In this document: positions 24,101 to 38,900 of the stretch, piece by piece
How positions within the stretch are numbered: position 1 is the stretch's first letter
Layout: each line of letters begins with the position of its first letter
Assembly: GCF_024868665.1 (NCBI RefSeq)
Contig: NC_079901.1
Span: 5,985,388-6,049,387, forward strand
Direction: 5' to 3'
Source of the DNA: Triplophysa rosa
Lineage: Eukaryota > Chordata > Actinopteri > Cypriniformes > Nemacheilidae
DNA length: 64,000 bases
The notes under the pieces: generated by a model
Seen by the model: only the letters and a program-made list of their open reading frames with translations
What the model was told of the DNA's origin: nothing
Database searches by the model: none
Made by a program: the position numbers and the translations under genes

Positions 24101-27100
24101 AGGTGATGACATTGTAACGGCCACTTAGAGAGGAAACTGCGCATGCGCATGCGCGTGGCGGAACCGCTCTGCCGACTTCTGTAATTTTTCTTTTCTTTTT
24201 TTGCTTTTTACCAATGTGGGGATGTCTTATGTTTTGTCGCTCAGCCCGAATGTATGCTGACGAGATGACGACGTGAGAACTTATTAAACCCGTAGAAAGT
24301 AAATCAGCCTTGTTTCTCGTTCATTATTTTCCCTGGCAACGTTAATGTAGCAAGGAAGGTGGGACGAGAGCCGTGGGGCAGGAAGGCGGGGCCGGTGGCG
24401 TGAGTGATAATGAGTATCAGCTGTACGCGCACCGGTCCCGCATGCCTCACGGGGAGCTAGGGAGCATAAGAGGACGAGCGACGGGACTGTCGACGAGAGA
24501 TGACCGGGCCCGGAAATGTTAAGTTTTATTTATGTTTGTGTGGCCGGCAGTCGACCGTGAGGTGGCTGCCGGCCTTTTACTTCCGTGTTATTGTTTGTTT
24601 ATTTTTGATTAAAGTTTATTGTTTAAATGTTCGCCGGTTCCTGCCTCCTTCCTTCCCTACATTGAACTTTGTTACAGTTAACTTTTCTTCTCTCGTTGCA
24701 CAAGGCACCCTTACGTTGCGTTACAACATGCGCATAATGTGATGATGCGTCTTACATGTCTTCAAAATGAAGCTATCCGTATGTAGCAGAAAAAACGGCA
24801 ACAACATGAAGCAAAATAACAAGAACTAGAAGGCATGTGTTTGTGTTCTATTTTAAAGTCTTATTTAGTTTTGTCAATTTATGCAAGTACATATTTACAA
24901 AACAGTTGGTTTGACTGTGGATGTTCGATAGTCGTGAACCAGCTGTACAATGTTCATGTAAGTCTCAGCTATAATGCACACCACTGTATTTCGTTTGCCC
25001 ATGATAATATGTCATTTTTGCGTCATCACATTTCGAGAATAATTTATATGTTTTGTTTTCGAATGCTTAGCTTTCTTGAGTAAACTATATTTTATGTTTT
25101 ATTTTTGTTAATCACTCATTTGATTAGTAAAAAGCTAGATGGTTCCAGAGCCATGCATTACTTTAGGTAAAGGATTATTTACATGTGAATCAAAATGTGA
25201 ATTTAATTTATACTTAATTGTTCTTACTGTCAGTTAAAGGTTTTTTGTCTTTCAGTTTTAATTTGTTTAAGTGTGTTAATTGATTTATCATGTTATATCT
25301 TATAGTTTACAGTTATGCTCATCTAATTTGTACTATTACGACAAGGGCCCCTCACAAAGGTTTGCATAGGGCCCCCAGAAGTCTAGGATCGGCACTGACC
25401 GACAGTATAAACTTTAATGCTCCTGTGCTAAAATGAGTCTAAACATTTCTTTAGTTCTGTCTAAAAGAGTCATGTTTTCATATGTTTTTAAAACTTTGTG
25501 TTGTCCAGGAGTAACTTGCCTTTTCAAAATTTTCTATTAGAATTTCGACCACAATGTTTTGGAATTTGATGTTCATCATAGCAGCAACAGTTTCCTCCTG
25601 CGAGCGCATCAGTGTGGGGCCGAAGATCACACCCAGATTAGACACAGTCATCATATTACTGTCACTGTGAGTGGACACACTGAAGAGCAAAACACACAGA
25701 ATATTTTAACACATACATCAGATCATTACATTAATTAAATCACAGTCTAACATTTGAACGTAGATCAGGGGTTCTTAACCTTTTTGACTCCAAGGCCCCC
25801 CCATTGTATTCAACAATATTCAAAGACCCCTCCCACTCACAAAAACTCAAAATTTCTACCCAATAAAATATTTTTGAGCTTGACATTCACTTTAAAAACA
25901 CTTACTCATTATAAAAATGGCAAAATAACAACAAATATCTGTCCCACTTTATTTTAAGGTCAAATTCTTGCTATTAACAAACCATTAACTATGACTTTTG
26001 CCTCAATAAACTAAAACTAAAAAATATTCTGGTGCTTATTAACAGTTAGTAAGGTAGTTAGGTTTAGGTATTGGGTAGGATTAGGGATGTAGAATATGAT
26101 CATGCAGAATATGTGCTTTATAAGCAGTGTTGGGGGTAACGCGTTACAAGTAACGTGTGTTACATAATCAGAATACTTTTTAAAGTAACGAGTAATGTAA
26201 GCAGTTACTTTATAAATTTACATATCAATACTCGAGTTACTTTGTTTTTCAAGTAACTTGAGTTACTTTTCAGTCCAATCATTTTTTAAACTGCAGAAGT
26301 GAAATTCTGAATTAAAAGTAGTGTAGACATGATCGCTCATGCTTGCGCAGAAACAGTCGCTAGTCAGACATAGGCAGTGTTGCCATGTCTGCAGTGCTGC
26401 AGTGTTCCGGCTTCGTTTTTGTTACGCAAATCTGGCAACCCTTGACACAGCGATGGGAGGCGAGAGCTCAGATGCGGAGCTATAGTGTGGCCGCACTCGC
26501 CACCATGGACAAAATGCCTGCAAATGCCGGTCATGCTCAATAGACAACTTTCAGATCGTGAAATTAGCGCGAGTCACGAGTCGCAACAGCAATCAATTGT
26601 CCTGCAAATGCTGATCATGTTTGGAAGATAACTTTCAGATCGCGAAATTAGCGCAAGTCATGACATGCAACAGCAATCAATGGTCTCATGCCTCGTATAA
26701 CACTATCAGGTTGTTTTGGCTCAACAAAGTGCTCAGCAATGCAAAGAGGATCTGTCATATCGCTTATAATACTTTTTAAATCTAAAAAAAAAACCACCCA
26801 TATTTGCCCGCCAAAAATCCTCCTTTTCCCACACAGTGTTATACGACTGGAAACGACTCTGCCGTCCCAAAAGCTCACCGGCGCCATCTTGTGCAACTAG
26901 CCGCGCTGTCAAAACACAATAAATATGGAGAGTGACACCGAAGTTAACAGTGTCAACAGTAGGCAGAGCTCTGATGAGGTGGAGGACTACTGGTCAGAAA
27001 ATATTTGAAATGTGTTTTTTAAAGAAAATAAAGGTGTGTTATAGACTATATAGGATTGTTAAATGCATCACAGTGTTATTATGCATTATGCAACACTAAG

Positions 27101-30100
27101 AACTGCAAACACTATAGAACAGCAAAGTCTGGAAAAGCATGAGCATCAAGTAGGTGAGAAAAAGTAATGCAAAAGTAACGCAAAAAGTACTTTCAGTTAC
27201 TTTCCACAAAAAGTACCCAAGTACCGTATTTAGTTACTTGTTTATAGAGTAACTCAATATTGTAACTAGTTACTTTTAAAAGTAACTTTCTCCAACACTG
27301 TTTATAAGTACTAACAAACAGCCAATATGCTAATAATATGCATGCTAATAAGCAACTAGTTAACAGTGAGAATTGGTCCCTATAAACTAAAGTAGAGATA
27401 CCAGTATCGGTATCGGGCCCGATACTAAGCTCATGTACTCGTAAAAATGCACCGATATCAAAGACCGATACCTCATGTGACAACTGCCAGAACTGATTGA
27501 AATTTGTTCTGAAATTTGCTTTGAAAATTTGTGAAAAGCACATACAATTATTATTTTTTTCATAATGTGTTTAAGGTGGAGTTGTTTGTATGAAGCTATT
27601 CTATTTTTATTAGTCTCACTGTGTTGTGAAAAGGTACAGGCATCTGTATCGGCGAGTACCAGAAAACAGATATCGGTACTCGTACTCGTACTTAAAAAAT
27701 GGTATCGGTGCATCCCTAGACTAAAGTGTTACCGAAATATCTTGTTTTGCAGGGTTTTTAATGTATTTTAATGCTCTAAAATATTTTAAAATATTAGCCC
27801 TTGGACATCAGCTGGGACCCCGTTGAGAACCACTGACTTGGATGGTATGGCTTAAAACATAACAATATTGATAAATGAAGGTTTTCACATTTTTAAAATA
27901 CCTAAACTGATTGCAAATGAAGTCTAAAACATACTTGAGCAAGTGTTTGATCAACGTCTCCAGCATCTCTTTGTTTTTGTCAGGTAGTTTATGCACCAGC
28001 GCGTGAACCACACACACTCTGTAGTTCTGATCATCAGATTCTGTCAAAAACACACCGCCGTCAGTCAAACTGACAAACCATTTATCAATTCAATGAATTA
28101 AAGTATTTGGATTACAAATTGAACATGTTATTAAAGCACTTTATAACTTACTGACAGCCATTATAAAGTCTGAGTGGAGCTTGTATGTCATAAGAGGCTC
28201 AGACAGACATCTAGTGGACAAAGACAAGAACACATACTTCTCAACAGAAGAAAGCACATTATTATATTCTTCAAGTAATTCCCCCGCAGTGATCGTGTCA
28301 GTCTGTAATCTCAGGAACTCGCTAACCTGAGGTAGTTTTTTAGGCCGCTGGTGATGGTCTTGTTGTCCCAGGTTTCTGGATCAAGATCCATATCTGGAGC
28401 TGCTTTGGGTGCTATAGGGGAAAGCCGGACACACAGCATTATTCATTATTCAGGATATTAACCAAACTATGTAAATATTTATAACTGTGGATTTTTCTTC
28501 AAAGCAAACTGTTGATTTGAAATAAAAAGAATTTATGCACGTTTAGTTCTGTGCACATTGCAGAAAACTGTGATTTAAAGAAAGGCAGCTGGATTGTCTG
28601 TGAAGGATTTGATTCTGAATTTAAGATTTATAGATGTACTTTGCTAGATATTTATTGTGACACAACAGTGGAAAATTAATGGCAACCAGATGTCACAAAT
28701 TCTAAAAAACGTTGCAAAATAAATTAACTTGACAATGTTTGTGAGGGTAGATTGCGTCAGAGGAAATACAAAGTCATTTGTAACCATATTTTTGCTCCCC
28801 TGGTCTGAAACAAACAGTTCTCGACTTGTGCTTTCAACTGGTAACACAAAGTCCATGTGTTACACTTCCAGGAAACACAGAATGACAAACTGTCCATCTT
28901 AAATGCACCATTATGAATATATTATATAAAGGAAAAAATTAAGAGACCGTTGAAAATTTGTATGCTAAATTAGCATTTCTAGATGTATTGTGGCCATTCC
29001 TGTTCAGTGTTTGTTGAATTTCAACAAAATCAAACCTCAGGAGTGACAAAATCATCTAACAGCAATGTGAAGACTGACAGACTGACAACACACATGAAAA
29101 CTGTGATAAAACCCCAGGTCATCACATAAAAAATATTTTTTGAACTTTTCCTAAATGTGTGTACAAATACTACTGTGTTGCTTAAAAGTGAATATGAACT
29201 TGTTTTCATTTTTTTGCAAATAAACGCAAATAAACACAATATTTTTATCTGAAATTTGGGAGAAAAATAGCTAGTAGTTCACAGAATGAAACCTAAACAC
29301 TATCTATAAATCTATAAATAGTAATTCAGAAGAACTAGAAATATTTTAATTTTATATTATATATATACAGTGTTGTGTAAGTTACTCTGAAAAAGTATTT
29401 AATTACTAGTTACTAATTACACATGCAATAGTGTAATTAGATTACTGTACAAATTACTCTCTACAAAAAGTATTTAAATACTTATTACTAATTACTTTCT
29501 ATATCTTATATCAACCTTGATTAGTTAAGTGAGTCAAGGATAGACATAAAACGACTCTCAATTCATTCAAATAAATCATATAAAACCACATAAAGTACAA
29601 TTATTAACTGACTTGTATAACAGATGTGAGAAAGACACATTAATGCATGCATTTTAAAGTTAGATTTTGAATTTGAATGTCAATTCCACTATTGTATATT
29701 GAATGAACGTGTCTAATGCATAAATGTACTGTAAACGTCAAATTGACCAGATCATTGATTTGGTGATCATATATATTTATATGATGTAAAAGTGAGGTGA
29801 CTTACAGAAGACAGTGGTCATGAGCTTCTGCACTTTTGAGTTTATTCCACCAACTCTGTACAAACCCATAGTGCTGAGCCCTGCTGAGAGAATAAACCAC
29901 ACACTCATGCACATCACTGCCGTGTTTTACATAATAAAATAAAGTTCTCTTACAAAAATCAATTATAACTATCATACCCGTGTAATAATACAGTATACTG
30001 TAGATATTCAGGAACTATATCTTGAGGAAGTCATTCCTCCAGTAAACACACAACTCACCTCTCATCTCTACCAGCTGTATACACTTCCTCACAAAATTAA

Positions 30101-33100
30101 AGCCAGCTTCATTTAAATATGCTACAAAAAACAAAACAGCATGTTTAATAGATGGATTTATCTGCGCTTGTGTCACACTCAGGGGGACATGGCTTACTCT
30201 GCCCTTACTCAATGTATTACTATTAACCTTGTGTAAAGAAATAAGAGAGCAGAGACAGATAAAAGGAAACAGAATACATTATCTGAATGAGGATGTGTTA
30301 AACACGGTTAATCTGTGAAGGGCATGTGAGGTCAGAAGTGATGTACGATAAAAATATGTTAAAATGATAAAGATACAGTATTAGCATTGTAGCAGTGTTA
30401 AAATCACAAACACTTACTCTCTTCTTTTTTGCTCAGAATAGCAGGAAGATTGTAGATCTAAAAGACACGAAATAATCAGTTGATTTATTTTTTTGTTTTA
30501 AATTTGTTGTAATTCAAATCTTGAAACACTGGAAGCATAATATTACAGTAACATTACACCTCAACATTCTGCAGAAACGGATCCTTAGTAAGCTCCACTA
30601 ATTTAACTGCACACTCTTGTAGAAGAATCTAGGGGGCGCCAAAGCTGACCCAAACAACTCCCAAACACAGTCTACACTTCCAAACTCCACGTTCATCCAT
30701 CATACGACAGTGTTTTATTTGAAAGCCTGAGGATCTGAGAGTGTTTTGAAGAAATACAGAAGTGAGAAAGATGGCTCACCGGCTCTTTGCCATCCATAGC
30801 TTCTAGCCAGAGCCTCCTGTTGGATTCAGACAGCGCCTGCAGCGTAATGATGCCATGTCTGAGGAGAATACAGCACAAACCAGACAGACAACATTAGCAC
30901 CTCATATTTGCAACTCTAACTAACTCAAGATCCTGTAAAGCTTAGTTTTCACAATGTTTTAATCCTCAAATGTCTCTAGAAAATCTAGGATTTCTTGGAA
31001 CTGTGATCATGTTTGGGTAAATTATTAATATCATGCATTAAAAGAAAATACACATTCTTTCATCATTTAGTCACCCTCATTTGATTTAAAACCTGTATAT
31101 GACAAATGAAGGTATTTTGAGAAATGTCTCAGTGGTTTTGTGTCCATACACTGAAAAAAATAACTTAAAACAAAATCCTAATAACAATTTGCACGAACAT
31201 TTTTTAAGTAAAATTTGCTGCTATAATTCAAGTCCAACTTACTAACCAGAATAAAGTAAATTCTACTTATGAAATACATTTAGTTTTTGTTAAAATATCA
31301 AGTAAATGTTACTTTAACAAAAAATTACGCTGAACAAAAACATGTGTCTAACTCAAACTTCACAGATCACTTACTTTCATATTGAAATATACTACTTTTT
31401 TACAACATCAAGTAAGTAAGAAGAGACTGGTGGTCTCTGTACTGGCATTAGCACAGTTACTGTTTAATAACACACTTCATGACTAATATCCTGCCTCCCT
31501 CAGCCTATATGCACAAGCACCGCTCTTCTGAACATCGGTAACAACTTAAAAAAAACTTAAAAATAATACCAAAACTCTCCTAAATCTCAAAGATAAATCA
31601 ACAAAAAACACGAACTTAACTTAACGAAAAACTTAAAATCACAGTTAATCTCCTAATGCAGTCAGATACAAAGCATGCTGGGAACTACAGATCAACTGCC
31701 AAGGTAGTTATATCTACAAAATATGATTTATGTTGTCTCAACACAAAATAAATAAGTAAACTTAATTTGACCAATTTAAATGGGTTTAACATAAGACATT
31801 GAGTTGGATTTACTTAATAAATTGTTCAATTAAAATTACCCAAACAAAATAATTAAAATCTTAACAACCAAAATTAGTAGATTTTATTCCCAAGATTTTC
31901 TGTTCATAACAGGAACATAATTATATTAAGTATATTTTAATCATTTATTTTCATAAAATCTACTAAGGTACAGTTATTCAGTGTATAGTGGAAATCAATG
32001 GGGTCAAATGTTGCTTGGTTACCAACATACTTCAAAATATCTTCTTTTATGTTCTTCAGAAGAAAGAAAGTCGTATATTAGAATGACATGAAGGTGAATA
32101 AATGAGAAAAGGATTTTCATTTTTGGATGAACTATTCCTTTGAGGAAATCAATGCTATGAATTTGGGGCGAATCCGTTGGGAGCGAAAACAAGGTAATGA
32201 TTGGCTTAGACGTTTTTGCAAGCCTGAAATTAGTTTGTGAACTTGGTATAGACAAATCAATGCATAAAATATACTACCTACTTGCACATGAACTGCAAAT
32301 GTATAAATGCGTTAGTTTTGTACTGTATATACTGTATATGTTGCAGTTATTGCGTAGACGTGATAAACTACTGTATAACAATATCAAAAATTTACATTTA
32401 TATTCTTTTAAACAACGTCCATTACCAGGGTTGTCCCAGGAACACACAATGACCAGCACTTTTTGAAAAACACGGCTTTATACGATTGAGCTAAATACAA
32501 ATGTGAGTCATCGATGTCAATCCCACATGCTTCAGTCAAAAACAACCTTGAATTGCTTTTTCACTTACAGAATGTCAAATGATTTCCATATCTGAGCAAT
32601 GAGTTTCACAGCACCCTGAATCACAATCACCAATCAATTCACGAATATAAATGACTAGTAACACTATTAGGTATCGATTTAGAATAATGTTTCTGCCTAC
32701 CTTTTGGAATAGCCCTTTGCATTAGTAGTGTGCCTGTAAGATGCCTACCTAGTGGCCTAGGTAGGTAGCCTGTTTTGAACCAGAGCTAAAATATATGTAG
32801 TAAAGTAAAGAATGCTTTTTACATTTTCTGGATGTCAAGTGATAGTTTGCGTTTTCAGATCCGATGTGATGGTGAAAGGGTAAAACCACACAGCCAGTTA
32901 AATCAAATCACACTATTTTTGCATCAATTACGAGTGCAGGGAGCGTGTTGGGTTTTCAACATGCAATCCTTTCAAAGTGATTAGGTGAGAAATTTGCTCA
33001 GAGCGGTATTTTGAATGCATGAGATCACAAGCGGCACTTATGAGCTTCAACATGCATCTGCGCTTTAAGACGCTGGGCTGGTCACATACCGGACTTTACA

Positions 33101-35898
33101 GAAAAATTGCAGTGGTCTGAAAAGAGTTCCACGATAGGTGGCATTTCTAGATTGAAATAAACAGAGAAGGGGCAGGGGAAATACAAGGTACACACACGGT
33201 AAAACAATCAGAAAATAAAACAAGGCAACCTTACACAAACACAAAGAAAGTCACGTTTGCCAACTACAAACCCGATTCCAAAAAAGTTGGGACACTGTAC
33301 AAATTGTGAATAAAAACAGAATGCAATGATGTGGAAGTTTCAAATTTCAATATTTTATTCAGAATATAACATAGATGACATATCAAATGTTTAAACTGAG
33401 AGAATGTATCATTTTAAGGGAAAAATAAGGTGATTTTAAATTTCATGGCATCAACACATCTCAAAAAAGTTGGGACAAGGCCATGTTTACCACTGTGTGG
33501 CTTCCCCTCTTCTTTTTATAACAGTCTGCAAACGTCTGGGGACTGAGGAGACAAGTTGCTCAAGTTTAGGAATAGGAATGTTGTCCCATTCTTGTCTAAT
33601 ACAGGCTTCTAGTTGCTCGACTGTCTTAGGTCTTCTTTGTCGCATCTTCCTCTTTATGATGCGCCAAATGTTTTCTATGGGTGAAAGATCTGGACTGCAG
33701 GCTGGCCATTTCAGTACCCGGATCCTTCTTCTACGCAGCCATGATGTTGTAATTGATGCAGTATGTGGTCTGGCATTGTCATGTTGGAAAATGCAAGGTC
33801 TTCCCTGAAAGAGACGACGTCTGGATGGGAGCATATGTTGTTCTAGAACTTGGATATACCTTTCAGCATTGATGGTGCCTTTCCAGATGTGTAAGCTGCC
33901 CATGCCACACGCACTCATGCAACCCCATACCATCAGAGATGCAGGCTTCTGAACTGAGCGCTGATAACAACTTGGGTTGTCCTTGTCCTCTTTAGTCCGG
34001 ATGACATGGCGTCCCGGTTTTCCAAAAAGAACTTCAAATTTTGATTCGTCTGACCACAGAACAGTTTTCCACTTTGCCACAGTCCATTTTAAATGAGCCT
34101 TGGCCCAGAGAAAACGCCTGCGCTTCTGGAGCATGTTTAGATATGGCTTCTTTTTTGACCTATAGAGCTTTAGCCGGCAACGGCGAATGGCACGGTGGAT
34201 TGTGTTCACCGACAATGTTTTCTGGAAGTATTCCTGAGCCCATGTTGTGATTTCCATTACAGTAGCATTCCTGTATGTGATGCAGTGCCGTCTAAGGGCC
34301 CGAAGATCACGGGCATCCAGTATGGTTTTCCGGCCTTGACCCTTACGCACAGAGATTGTTCCAGATTCTCTGAATCTTTGGATGATATTATGCACTGTAG
34401 ATGATGATAACTTCAAACTCTTTGCAATTTTTCTCTGAGAAACTCCTTTCTGATATTGCTCCACTATTTTTCGCCGCAGCATTGGGGGAATTGGTGATCC
34501 TCTGCCCATCTTGACTTCTGAGAGACACTGCCACTCTGAGAGGCTCTTTTTATACCCAATCATGTTGCCAATTGACCTAATAAGTTGCAAATTGGTCCTC
34601 CAGCTGTTCCTTATATGTACATTTAACTTTTCCGGCCTCTTATTGCTACCTGTCCCAACTTTTTTGGAATGTGTAGCTCTCATGAAATCCAAAATGAGCC
34701 AATATTTGGCATGACATTTCAAAATGTCTCACTTTCAACATTTGATATGTTATCTATATTCTATTGTGAATAAAATATAAGTTTATGAGATTCGTAAATT
34801 ATTGCATTCCTTTTTTATTCACAATTTGTACAGTGTCCCAACTTTTTTGGAATCGGGTTTGTACTTCCCAATACACAAATCTGATCGGTTGAGAGTTAGT
34901 AAAATGTGCGTAATCAAACAAGTGCTCGTGTGGTTGTAAAAAAATTAAAAAGAAGGCATTGTTAGTCAGTGTTTAAACAGACACACAGTTAGAACCATGC
35001 AGAAGACAAAAAATAAAACAGGAAATTAAAGTCTTAAAGCAGGAAATGAAAAGAGAAACAGTATCAAGAATTAAAGGAACAGTTCACAAAAATGACAATT
35101 TGTTCATTTAATACCTCTCATGTCACTGTAAACATGTATGACTTCTTTCTTAAGTGAAACACAAAAGGAGAAATTTTACAGAATGGATAAGCAGCTCTGT
35201 TCTATACAATAAAAGTGACCCAAACTCAAGAAATCACCAAAAAGATGTCTTTAAACATCTTTGTGTTTCATAAAAGACAGAAAGTCATACAGATTTATGC
35301 ATGAAGACGAGGAAATATTGGGGAAAAAATCAACATCAAAAATTCCTCACCTTTCGACCACCTCAATATCAAAACAGAAGCGTTTATCAATGGAGTCTGT
35401 CTTCCTCCTAATGCAGGACTTCAGTTTGAACGTCTCCGAAGAACTCGCTGTGACTCCATTCTGAGTGAAGACGAGACAGAGTTTGAGATACCTTTAAACG
35501 GCACCTACAGCAGTCACATGATCGGTTCTGTACCTGTTTATTGGTGGCCTTCGCCTCCGTGTTGCACATGCTGAAGGTTTTAAGGCTCTTGTCGTATGTA
35601 CAGTAATGGCGTGTCCACGTGCAACCCAAAGGTCCTGCAGCACAAAAATGACATGAAGAGTAACTTGCTTTGAAAGAAAAAAAGATCTTCACACACATGT
35701 GCATTTATATCTAACAGATATTAATAATGCATAAACAAAACATATATGTTTCAAATACATTTTGGCGAAAAAAGATTTCTTTACTATATGTACACATCAT
35801 ATTTTGGGGTTGAGAATGCTGCACTTGACCTTAAAATGTAAAGTAAGTTTATTTATGAAAATTAAATGAAAATTTGCAGCTTTATATATATATATATA

Positions 35899-35936
<38 letters not shown>

Positions 35937-38900
35937 TTAAACCTTATACATTTCAAATATATACTGACACATTACTAAAATATGCATCAGTCCACCAGGT
36001 GGCAATGTTACTCCTCCACAGATCAAACTCTTCACTGTGGCATCTGAAATTATATCATTACCAAATCTAGTCTAATCTTGTTTACATGTACACAGCAATT
36101 TGGGATCGGTATTTCCTCAAAAGTTAGATTTTGGAAGCTAAAACACAAGAAGGTCAAATAGATAAAAATACATACACAAGATAACATATTATATAACCTA
36201 GAGTCCTGTTTTTATAAAACTTTAAAGAAGTGTCTGGCCATGAAGGCCACAGGTTATTTATCCATCTGTTTCCTCTGTAAAGCACTCACGTTTCTCCTGG
36301 ACATAGAGGTAGCCCTCCATGGTCCACTGGCCCGGGGGATGCTGGTCCTGATCGGCAGACCGAACTCTGTTCATCAGCTTTTCGACTTCCTGCTTTGTGC
36401 TCAAAAAGTTGTTCCTTGTCTTCATCCCACAAACAAACACACATATGCACACGAATCATGAGCATCATACATCCCATGTTGCCTTTCATTCCATTTCATT
36501 CATTCATTTTTGGGTTGTCTTGTTTGGGGACACAGCTGAAATATGTGTAGACTAGAGGACCATGTACTGTTGTGTTACACTGATAACTCCTTACGAACAA
36601 AACATATGGGAATAAACTGGAAAATATAAAGCAATATATAATGCATTTTCATTTCCATATACTACAAGTGCTTATAATTTTCAATATATGAAAGTGGCAA
36701 TTTTAATATTTTATTATATTAACAATGTATTATTCTATATATTTTCAAATATACAAATTTTATCCTGTATACATGATTTAATAACTGACAGTTAAAGAAA
36801 ATACTGTATATTTTCTTTGCATAAAGGGCATCAGGTGGTATATGGTATTTTAAAGACCCACTTAAGTGCTTTAAAATGTGCAGTTTTGTTTGATATGTTG
36901 ACAAAACTTCCAGTGAAACACAAAGTTATGGTGGGACATACAATATTTGGTGGTTCCCCTTTAATAGCCAAACAGTTTCTCTCACATTTTGTCTAGAATC
37001 TGATAAGAAGCAGAAGTGCAGAATGATGTCATAAAATCACCGAGCTGTACTGGTACATAGTGCTTATGTATTCTAAATGTGAATTTTGTTATTGTCTTAG
37101 AGTAAACCAGTTTAAAGATATCCTTAAGGCTAACATGCCCATACTTAAACCATAAGATAAAAAAATCTTTTAAAAATATATATATTTTAATATATTTTGT
37201 TGTTCCATGCATCATGTTCAAAAACCACAATAGGACCATGATACATTAAAAAAACTAGCTGCACAACGTGCTCTCCAGAAAAACAGCTCTTTCATATATT
37301 CAGATTTACGCCTCAAAATATCAACCATAAATACCAAGCGCATTAACAATTCTGTCTGTCCCAGGTTGCTGAAACAAACGAAATAAATGTGCCCATATTC
37401 TACCGTCTCCCTCTAGAGAACTGACATAACAGCCCAATATCTCATTCTGAGACACTCCTACAATATTAAAGGTGCCTGTCCATTACAAAGACATCGCTGT
37501 GATCAACGTGTCCATAATGAAGTACAGTCAGAGGCGACGTCTGACGCTCTCACAGCATTATTAACTCAGAGGATAAAGGCCGCAGAGCTGAGGCACAGAT
37601 CTCCACAGACTGAGACCCCGCGACACGCAAGCACACAAAAACCCAGAGCTTACTGTGACGGGGTGAAAGGTCACCGAGCCATACACAAGCAGCAGGAAGC
37701 GTTTCATAACAGACCAGCACTAAAGACACAGAGCAGGTTACAGCACAGACACGAGCTCCAAGTCATTCCCTGTCGAGCTTTGACCTTTCTTATATGTGCG
37801 TGACGCGACCTTTATTAACACCACGCGGCTCTGTGAGTATATTTTCAGAAACACTTTTGCACGTTTCTGGTCAAAGAGGTGGCTAAAGTGAAAAAGGTGA
37901 ACGAGGACTTACATTTTGCAGGTTGAACTGTAGCTGTTGTTTGTAGGGCTCAAATTCGTGGGCCAGTTCATATCCCTCGTGGTAGAATGTGAACAGGCCC
38001 TGCAGAAAGGCCAAAAGCTGTAAACCAAATAAAGAAAGTCACATTATTGATGTTACACAACATAGTAGATAAAACACAGTTCTTCCCTTTTCGTCAGTGC
38101 AAACAGGGATTTCACAATGCTTTTGTGTTATTTTGAAAGTAGGGGTGTGAAGAGGTTAAAAAGAACAACTGTTAAAAAGATTGACAAATCCACAACATAT
38201 AGGTCAAAGGTCAAACAATATTCTCAGGTCAAAACAACTCATCTAAGGCGAAGTGTTTTAAAACCGGGGGTGGCTGAACCACTAGGTGGGCTTGACAAGC
38301 TTCTTAGGGGGACTTTAAAATAAGACAAAACAAGCATTAAAACCAGCTTTTAGTTAGTTATTTCATTCATATATTTTAACAAGTTCTGTTTTTGGTGTCA
38401 TGTCAAATTAACCAGATAATTGCATATACTAGTCCCCCGTCCCTGTTTGTTCTCATCATAACACCCTGCACACCTCAGTGTGTCTGCCCAGATAGCACAG
38501 GTATGTCTGTAAGAGGTCTGCTAAAGATCTGGAAAACATTTGCTGTGTAAAAACATCTGCGAAATTTCTTAGAAAGAGCAGTTTTATATACATTCTAAAT
38601 TATAGACTCTTACAGAAATCTTTCAGATGTCTATATGACATCTGACAGGAGGAGACATCTCAGAGACGTATTGCAGACGTACAAACAATAAAAAATACTT
38701 GCAGATGTAAATGCGGACATCAAATAGATGTCTGCCAGATGTATGTGTGCTATCAAGATAAATGTCAATCCGATGTCTGCATTTACATCATTAAGACATA
38801 TTTTTTTGATTGCTACCACATCTGCAATACGTCTCTGAGACGTTTCCTGTCAGATGTCATATAGACATCTAGAAGATGTCTGTAAGATGTTTATGATTTA

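Larger units (their letters stand above)
25945..27733 (-). mobile_element. Repeat with CACTTTATTTTAAGG end, interrupted
   Basis: The left end CACTTTATTTTAAGG and the right end CTAAAGTGTTACC match the two ends of a family that I recognise as very common in cyprinids. Its body continues exactly across two inserted hAT-type elements: 25945-26124, then 27309-27392, then 27727-27733. Confidence 0.7.
25766..27835. mobile_element. Outer hAT-type element of a nested stack
   Basis: The ends CAGGGGTTCTTAACC and GTTGAGAACCACTG are inverted. Flanking 8-mers ACGTAGAT and ACTTGGAT agree at 6 of 8. Most of its length consists of three further insertions (25945-27733, 26125-27300 and 27393-27718). It lies in an arhgap42 intron. 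Confidence 0.7.
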
